Shown: in pieces, positions 14,928 to 19,052 of the stretch
How the letters are laid out: each line of letters starts with the position of its first letter
Numbering within the stretch: the first letter of the stretch is position 1
Translations under genes and position numbers: made by a program
Source: Methanomassiliicoccaceae archaeon
GTDB taxonomy: Archaea; Thermoplasmatota; Thermoplasmata; Methanomassiliicoccales; Methanomethylophilaceae
Assembly (NCBI GenBank): GCA_009780795.1
Contig: WQZJ01000009.1
Coordinates: forward strand, 1 to 19,052
DNA length: 19,052 nt
Direction: 5' to 3'
The notes under the pieces: generated by a model
The model's input: only the letters and a program-made list of their open reading frames with translations
The model's database searches: none
What the model was told of the DNA's origin: nothing

Positions 14928-15932
14928 GTGAACACGCTGTTCGTTCTCCTGGACGGGGCGGAGGATCATGACATACCGGAGTTCGGCGGGAAGCGTCCGC
15001 TGGATGTTGCGGAGATGCCTTTTCTCGAATCCGTTTCAAAGATAAAGGGATACACGTCCGGGAAGGAGTACACGCACCTGTTCCTGAATGAATTCCTGAC
15101 AGGTCATCCGCCGGAGCTTCCGAGGGCGGTGATCGAGGCGCTCGGCCTCGACATGGACATGGGTACCGGAAGAACAGCGTACAGGCTGAGTCCCGCATAC
15201 ATACGCAACGGAATGGTGGAATGGTCGTACGACATGGAGAAACTGCATGAGTCACTGACAGCATGTGTCCTCAGGAACCTGGATGTCCTTGGGGGCCGTG
15301 ATCCGAAGATCAACTTCTTCCTCAACGGACGTGCGATACTGACGATGGAATGCGACGACATACCGGACCTTCCGGCGCCGCCCGTGCCCGCTCCCTACAA
15401 GGAGGTGCCGGGTGTGCTCGGTAAGCTGGTCCACAGCGTCGCAAGGGAGATGGACGGACTAACGGTATATCCTTGGGGGTGCGGACGTTTTACCGCTCAG
15501 AAGGACATCTATCCGTGCGTGAGGGAACTGACCGCCATATCGGACAGTCCGACCGCATTGGGCGTCTGCGCCTCGCTCGGACAAGGATATGAGCTCATCA
15601 AGGACCTGGACGACCGTTTCCCGGCCGCGCTGCGTGACCTGGAACGGAAGAACGTGTTGTTGCACATGGACGAGGTGGACGAGTACAGCCATCAGAGGGA
15701 CCCAAAGAAAAAAGTGAGAGTGCTGGAGCACATCGACCGGATGATGGAAAGATTTTTTTCGGACACTGAACGCATAGTGTACTTCGTGGACCACGGGACG
15801 TCCTCCCTCACAGGAGAGCATCTTCCTGTAAGGGTACCATTCTGGGCATCATTCGATATACCGGTTGAGAACGGCGAGTACGTGGAGCTCGGGGACGTCG
15901 TGCCGAGGGTTATGGACAACGGGCGCAAGTGA
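14928..15932 (+). CDS. phosphoglycerate-mutase-like (ApgM-related) alkaline phosphatase superfamily protein
   Basis: 334 aa from GTG 14928, chosen because AGGAGG lies seven bases upstream and the protein then opens MNTLFVLLDGAEDHDIPE as archaeal cofactor-independent mutases do. Metal-site residues of the superfamily are visible: Asp9, Asp251 and His255 (HMDEVDEYSHQ), Asp288-His289 (VDHG) and His298 (TGEHLP). YPWGCGRF (181-188) matches the WPWGQG-like block of ApgM. The block that normally carries the nucleophile serine (SD followed by LLGYDP) is not recognisable between residues 42 and 66, and the protein is shorter than the roughly 400 aa of ApgM. It may be a specialised phosphatase or transferase rather than glycolytic mutase. 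Its coupling to hypF may be incidental. Confidence 0.8.
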   Translation: MNTLFVLLDGAEDHDIPEFGGKRPLDVAEMPFLESVSKIKGYTSGKEYTHLFLNEFLTGHPPELPRAVIEALGLDMDMGTGRTAYRLSPAYIRNGMVEWSYDMEKLHESLTACVLRNLDVLGGRDPKINFFLNGRAILTMECDDIPDLPAPPVPAPYKEVPGVLGKLVHSVAREMDGLTVYPWGCGRFTAQKDIYPCVRELTAISDSPTALGVCASLGQGYELIKDLDDRFPAALRDLERKNVLLHMDEVDEYSHQRDPKKKVRVLEHIDRMMERFFSDTERIVYFVDHGTSSLTGEHLPVRVPFWASFDIPVENGEYVELGDVVPRVMDNGRK

Positions 15933-15935
15933 AGA

Positions 15936-15941
15936 TTATAT
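15936..15941 (+). promoter_or_regulatory. TATA box of cobT
   Basis: TTATAT centred 25 bases before ATG 15964, just after the stop of the upstream gene. No Shine-Dalgarno site precedes the ATG, so cobT is probably also transcribed on its own as a leaderless mRNA. Confidence 0.5.
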
Positions 15942-15963
15942 CCTTTGTCGTGATTGACCGGAT

Positions 15964-17073
15964 ATGGAGAGTTTTGAGCTTCCGACATCGATCGGCGTGA
16001 GCGGTAACGAGAAGGCCGCGAAGGACATATTATCGAGGATGTGGGGGAAGAGAGGAGTATTCACGTGCACCGTCGGGAATACGATGACGTCCACCATCCC
16101 CGGTGTCTCCGACGCAGGTGACACGCCTGACCTCACTCTGTTCACACCGGCGGCCGATGCCGAGATGCTGGTCCTCGGAAGGACCGTCTGCATGAAGGGC
16201 ATACCGATAAATCCCGGCGGGATACCAACGCCGGCCACGCTCACGATGGCGGCACTGCAGCTGTCGGATATGCCGCTGTACATAGTCAACGGCGGTACGA
16301 AGATAAAGCCGAACCTTCCGTGCTTCGAGGTGGGCGGGACATACGGCGAGTCGATACTCACGGGAAAGGCAGTAAGCAACGTGCACGGTTGCTTCGAGAT
16401 GGGGAAGATACTCGGTGAGATGCTATCGAGGACGTACGATTTCGTGGTGATAAGCGAGAGCTGCGCCGGCGGAACGACAACGGCGCTGGCCGTCCTGATG
16501 GCGATGGGCATATTGAAGGAGAACCTGGTGAGCAGCAGCTCCCCGAACAACCCCAAAGAGCTTAAAACAAGAATAGTGAACGAGGCGCTGGCCGCCGCGG
16601 GAATAAAAGTTGGCGACCTCGCCAAGGACCCGCTGAGGGCGATAGAATGCGTCGGCGACCCAATGATGCCGGCCAACGTAGGGATGCTGATAGGCGCTGC
16701 TAAGAACGTACCGGTCATCGTCGGCGGCGGTACGCAGATGGCCGCCGTGATCGCGGCGGCGCTTGCCCTGGACAGAACGATATTGGGGAACGTGGTGCAG
16801 GGGACCACCCGGTGGCTTTTGAACGACCCGAACTCCGACATGAAGAGGATAATGGGCTCCGTGCACCCCGACCTTCCGATCGCATATGTGAACATGGACT
16901 ACTCCGAGAGCCCGTACGAGGGCCTCCAGGCGTACGAGTGGGGATACATCAAAGAAGGCGTCGGATGCGGTGGTTCATCTGTCGCCGCGATAGTCCAGAG
17001 CGCCGGGGAGATAACGTGTTCGGACCTCCTCGACCGCGTCCATTCGATATACAGGAAACTGCTGGACATCTGA
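15964..17073 (+). CDS. cobT: archaeal nicotinate-nucleotide phosphoribosyltransferase, CobT-like (TIGR00303 / UPF0284)
   Basis: 369 aa. Recognisable blocks: PGVSDAGDTPDLTLFTPAAD, GIPINPGGIPTPATLTMAAL, YIVNGGTKIKP, GTYGESILTGKAV, SESCAGGTTTALAVLMAMG, VGDPMMPANVGMLIGAA, VIVGGGTQMAAVIAAALAL and GVGCGGSSVAAIV. This is the archaeal family that activates the lower-ligand base of cobamides by transferring phosphoribose from nicotinate mononucleotide. It differs from classical bacterial CobT in sequence, so the precise base is unknown. Corrinoids are essential to methylotrophic methanogens, which fits the suggested host. It lies 31 bases after the mutase-like gene, with its own TATA box, and is the last gene of the GC-rich block. 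Confidence 0.92.
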   Translation: MESFELPTSIGVSGNEKAAKDILSRMWGKRGVFTCTVGNTMTSTIPGVSDAGDTPDLTLFTPAADAEMLVLGRTVCMKGIPINPGGIPTPATLTMAALQLSDMPLYIVNGGTKIKPNLPCFEVGGTYGESILTGKAVSNVHGCFEMGKILGEMLSRTYDFVVISESCAGGTTTALAVLMAMGILKENLVSSSSPNNPKELKTRIVNEALAAAGIKVGDLAKDPLRAIECVGDPMMPANVGMLIGAAKNVPVIVGGGTQMAAVIAAALALDRTILGNVVQGTTRWLLNDPNSDMKRIMGSVHPDLPIAYVNMDYSESPYEGLQAYEWGYIKEGVGCGGSSVAAIVQSAGEITCSDLLDRVHSIYRKLLDI

Positions 17074-17140
17074 CCTCGAAAAGACAGCTTTGGAACCGGC
17101 AATCGCCCCTCAATATCAGAAAAAATAGACGAGAGGTTGT

Positions 17141-17148
17141 AAAAAAAA
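17141..17148 (-). terminator. oligo-T terminator for the minus-strand secreted-protein gene
   Basis: A run of eight A residues on the plus strand is eight T residues on the minus strand, 16 bases beyond the stop of the gene ending at 17165; a second run of six lies at about 17120-17125. This fits an archaeal oligo-T terminator. Confidence 0.55.
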
Positions 17149-17164
17149 TATATGAGGCCATCCG

Positions 17165-17629
17165 TCAATAGTATCGTCCGAACGCGAACTTCTGCAGATC
17201 GTCATATGTCAGCAGATCTAATTCATAATAGGCTTCACGAATGTTGTGAAAGCTACCATCCTCCCACACGATGGCCATCGCAGGAATGGCAAGATCATCG
17301 ATCTGCTGGCTCACCGCGGCGATGCGCACTAAGAGCGAACTGCCGATGTCCAGTACGATACAACCATTGTATGTTCCGTAATACGCATATATCTCCACAT
17401 CATCCATCGTCATCTCAGGGACGTCAGCCGTGTACAGGTTGAAGAAATCCTGTTTTATCCTTAATTCCAGGTCCGTATCCAACGGTTCGGGGGGAATTCC
17501 GTATAATGGTTCATATTTGATCATAGGCTCACCGTCGGGGCCGTCCTGAGGATCGGCCGTCACTACGATGAGAATCGCCATGCTCATCAGCAGGATGAGT
17601 GACAAGACCAACATTGTGTTGCTTTTCAT
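17165..17629 (-). CDS. small secreted protein with a YYGTYNGC-type domain, unknown function
   Basis: 154 aa from the ATG at 17629. The frame is open 34 codons further (to 17731), but that part is unlike a signal peptide or a real N-terminus, while MKSNTMLVLSLILLMSMAIL is a clear export signal with GAGGCGATGG upstream. After the hydrophobic segment comes a Pro/Asp/Glu-rich linker and a domain at about 52-154 with LELRIKQDFF, MDDVEIYAYYGTYNGC, AIVWEDGSFHNIREAY and LLTYDDLQKFAF. I recall many hypothetical proteins from gut Clostridia with this pattern (YYGTYNGCVAV, WKDG, EAY, GLLT), so transfer from bacteria is plausible but unverified. It has no Cys lipobox. It is AT-richer than genes to the left, and function is unknown. 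Confidence 0.75.
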   Translation of the reverse strand: MKSNTMLVLSLILLMSMAILIVVTADPQDGPDGEPMIKYEPLYGIPPEPLDTDLELRIKQDFFNLYTADVPEMTMDDVEIYAYYGTYNGCIVLDIGSSLLVRIAAVSQQIDDLAIPAMAIVWEDGSFHNIREAYYELDLLTYDDLQKFAFGRYY

Positions 17630-17711
17630 TATACCATCGCCTCGCGTACATGACGAAGTTTTTGTGCTTTGAACGTCTCGTATTTCAAGTCGTTTCTTAA
17701 CTTCCCTGTGA

Positions 17712-17882
17712 TCATGGTACCACTTGTCCATATAGGCTATTCGATACTACATACAGGGCCTGATTATGCCCATTGACGGTCTGAAGCGTTCCTTTGTCCA
17801 CAAAGCCGTTACCGGTGTTCGATGTGAAGTCACTGTCAGAATTGCCTGTTGCTGTCACAATTAATCCAGGATACATTGCCAT
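17712..17882 (-). CDS. possible 56-residue small ORF
   Basis: An open frame from ATG 17882 to TGA 17712 encoding 56 aa, beginning MAMYPGLIVTATGNSD and rich in Thr, Ser, Gly and Asn, with FVDKGTLQTVNGHNQ near the middle. A strong TATA palindrome lies about 20-25 bases before the ATG on this strand, as expected for a leaderless archaeal gene, and the composition looks more protein-like than random AT-rich DNA. There is no signal peptide or recognisable domain. It could instead be the C-terminal remnant of a larger surface protein, since the frame closes just upstream in AT-rich sequence. It precedes the secreted-protein gene on the same strand. Confidence 0.35.
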   Translation of the reverse strand: MAMYPGLIVTATGNSDSDFTSNTGNGFVDKGTLQTVNGHNQALYVVSNSLYGQVVP

Positions 17883-17896
17883 ATATGCAAACAGAT

Positions 17897-17912
17897 TATT
17901 TATATATAAATA
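17897..17912. promoter_or_regulatory. 16-bp TATA palindrome, candidate bidirectional promoter
   Basis: TATTTATATATAAATA is perfectly self-complementary. On the minus strand it is placed to drive the 56-residue ORF starting at 17882 and possibly the secreted-protein gene beyond it. Confidence 0.4.
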
Positions 17913-18144
17913 TTGTTTTTATTATTAAAATATATATTAAACATATAGATATTATTATAATATATATTTTTAACCTACTCTTCATTGAGAATCACAATAT
18001 ACTGTCACCGAGATGCTACGGGCCAAGATGTCGATAAAGGTAAGGGTGTGGAAAAGAAGACCAAGGAACCCATGATTCGAATCTTCCGACATCATTTGTA
18101 GACGTGATCCGAATGTACCAAACACAGTTCTTTTAAACCACAGA

Positions 18145-18152
18145 TTTAAAAA
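18145..18152 (+). promoter_or_regulatory. TATA box of the exported membrane protein gene
   Basis: TTTAAAAA centred about 25 bases before ATG 18174, with no Shine-Dalgarno site, predicting a leaderless transcript. Confidence 0.5.
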
Positions 18153-18173
18153 TTATACACCATAGATGCATCC

Positions 18174-18935
18174 ATGGATGCTAAGTGCCTTACCGCTTTT
18201 GCGACCGTTGCGATACTAGTCCTTGCAGTGTCTTTTGCTGGAGTCGGTCCCGACCGCGATACAACGGAAGACAAATATGTCAGAACAGTAGACCTCAGTA
18301 ACACAATAGAGATGTCCAACTGGGCGCTCGAAGAGTATGATGAATATAATTTCGAGTTCTTTGAAAATAAAGTACAATTCATCGGAATGGTATCCTTCAA
18401 CGCATCGGAGCTATTCAGTAGCGCGGATATGGAAATGATGTCAATCCAAGAAGATGATATCATAACTGTGGAGAATGTTATAGAGGTAACTGAGAACAAT
18501 TTACGGATTGATATGTCTTTCAATCTCGGTGACGAATCGTTGTCACTGGGGGCACTTTCGGGTCTGCCTGTTTTAAACGATGGCAAAGCGGATGCAGTCT
18601 TCAAGATAGACGGCACAGAGTTTTATCTTAGTGAACTGGTCCAAGATATGGCCGTTGAGAATTGTATATTGCCTATTCTTCTTGTCGGCGCACTTCTTGT
18701 CGGCGCCGCTGCTACCACTGCTGCTGTGACCGTAACATTTACAGTCATGCTCGCGGTGGTTGTATTAGTAGCCGCCGCTGCACTTATAACAACCTACATG
18801 GTCTTTGACCACTTCAATCTGTTCGGATTCGGTAAAGGTGCTAGTGCTGAATTAAAACTCAATAGAGTAGCTGGAACCGTCACGGTCGGTGGAACAGTAT
18901 ACAGCGTGGTTGAACTGAACAAGAACTTCGGCTAA
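18174..18935 (+). CDS. exported protein with C-terminal Ala/Val/Gly-rich membrane hairpin, unknown function
   Basis: 253 aa, not recognised. Residues 1-24 (MDAKCLTAFATVAILVLAVS and on) form an export signal or anchor. Residues about 28-160 are an acidic soluble domain rich in Asp, Glu, Ser and hydrophobic strands. Residues 164-211 are a very long hydrophobic stretch (ILPILLVGALLVGAAATTAA, then VTFTVMLAVVVLVAAAALIT), long enough for two membrane passes with small-residue packing. The last 40 residues (FGFGKGASAELKLNR, VAGTVTVGGTVYSVVEL) look like β-strands. Codon use is more AT-rich than in the biosynthetic genes. It could be a surface adhesin-like or pore-associated protein, but nothing in the sequence decides this. 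A weak GGGA/TCCC stem and T-rich tract follow the stop. Confidence 0.75.
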   Translation: MDAKCLTAFATVAILVLAVSFAGVGPDRDTTEDKYVRTVDLSNTIEMSNWALEEYDEYNFEFFENKVQFIGMVSFNASELFSSADMEMMSIQEDDIITVENVIEVTENNLRIDMSFNLGDESLSLGALSGLPVLNDGKADAVFKIDGTEFYLSELVQDMAVENCILPILLVGALLVGAAATTAAVTVTFTVMLAVVVLVAAAALITTYMVFDHFNLFGFGKGASAELKLNRVAGTVTVGGTVYSVVELNKNFG

Positions 18936-18936
18936 T

Positions 18937-18962
18937 GGGAAATCATCGATCCCTTTCTTTTA
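18937..18962 (+). terminator. weak hairpin and T-rich tract after the exported protein gene
   Basis: GGGA (18937-18940) and TCCC (18950-18953) can pair across nine bases and are followed by CTTTCTTTTAT-like T-rich sequence. The stem is short; the T-rich tract is the stronger part of the signal. Confidence 0.4.
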
Positions 18963-18984
18963 TAGAAATCAGTTCTTCTAATAT

Positions 18985-19052
18985 CTACGTGGCTTTGCGT
19001 TGTTTTGACATCTCAAAAAGCCCTAAAGGTGCCGTTTCAGATGAGATTGATC
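18985..19052 (-). CDS. possible C-terminal end of a gene running off the right edge
   Basis: A minus-strand frame is open from the edge to a TAG at 18985-18987 and ends ETAPLGLFEMSKQRKAT. This resembles an ordinary protein C-terminus, and the gene would converge on the exported protein gene, with about 50 bases between stops. Only 21 codons are visible, so it could be chance. Confidence 0.3.
   Translation of the reverse strand, partial: SISSETAPLGLFEMSKQRKAT

Larger units (their letters stand above)
17883..18173. other. AT-rich intergenic region with palindromes
   Basis: No convincing gene. From about 17883 to 17975 the sequence is almost only A and T. It holds a 16-bp perfect palindrome (17897-17912, core TTTATATATAAA) and a 12-bp inverted repeat, AAAATATATATT (17927-17938) against AATATATATTTT (17959-17970), with a 20-base loop. 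The remainder to 18140 is mixed-composition sequence with only short open frames and a GATTCGAATC palindrome at 18074-18083. It contains promoters for the flanking genes and perhaps the scar of an inserted or decayed element. Confidence 0.6.

Noticed and set aside
17630..17731. N-terminal extension of the secreted protein to 17731
   Set aside because: The 34 extra residues are charged and would bury the export signal; the ATG at 17629 gives a normal signal peptide.
17849..18037. 62-residue plus-strand frame through the AT-rich tract
   Set aside because: Ile/Tyr-rich translation of A/T sequence with no start signals; typical low-complexity artefact.
18060..18095. tRNA-like T-loop sequence GATTCGAATC
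   Set aside because: No matching acceptor, D or anticodon stems nearby, the T stem does not pair, and no CCA-like end follows. It is only a palindrome.
1..19052. CRISPR arrays, rRNA or tRNA genes, insertion sequences, toxin-antitoxin or defence systems
   Set aside because: No regular direct repeats, no structural RNA pattern, no complete transposase or nuclease motifs were seen on either strand. The fragment at the right edge is too short to assign.

Overview
The window looks like a methanogenic archaeon of the Thermoplasmata, most likely a gut- or rumen-type Methanomassiliicoccales. This is inferred, not proven. The evidence: archaeal-only families (DUF39 homocysteine protein, UPF0280, archaeal TIGR00303-type CobT, archaeal phosphoglycerate-mutase relative, COG2522-type regulator, HAE3-type RND protein), TATA-box promoters about 25 bases before start codons with no leader, Shine-Dalgarno sites only inside operons, and HypF plus corrinoid synthesis, which fit hydrogen-dependent methylotrophic methanogenesis.

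Layout. (1) 1-2263: a three-gene, ATGA-coupled operon for archaeal homocysteine synthesis / sulfur transfer: DUF39 protein, NIL plus 2[4Fe-4S] protein, UPF0280 ApbE-like protein. (2) 2355-8050: a histidine cluster hisG-hisC-hisA, a small HTH regulator with its own promoter, then hisB-hisF-hisIE and a PHP phosphatase that probably supplies histidinol-phosphatase activity. hisH and hisD are not present. Perfect inverted repeats overlap the promoters of both the regulator and hisB. (3) 8151-11283: a PadR regulator followed by a 12-TM MMPL/RND exporter-like protein, closed by a strong hairpin terminator. (4) 11376-12542: a methylthioadenosine phosphorylase-family gene, convergent with a solitary gcvH. 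(5) 12764-17073: hypF, a divergent phosphoglycerate-mutase-like protein translationally coupled to it, then cobT.

(6) 17074-19052: a different kind of DNA. It is clearly more AT-rich, holds a small secreted protein on the minus strand resembling a domain I recall from gut Firmicutes, a possible 56-residue ORF, an extremely AT-rich tract with long palindromes, an unrecognised exported membrane-anchored protein, and what may be the C-terminus of a further minus-strand gene at the right edge. This looks like an accessory segment next to a conserved biosynthetic block.

Functionally, regions 1-5 are housekeeping: sulfur amino-acid and histidine synthesis, methylthioadenosine salvage, hydrogenase maturation and corrinoid lower-ligand activation. 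The novelty candidates are the embedded his regulator with its promoter dyads, the remodelled hisB and hisA, the noncanonical mutase-like protein, and the accessory tail.
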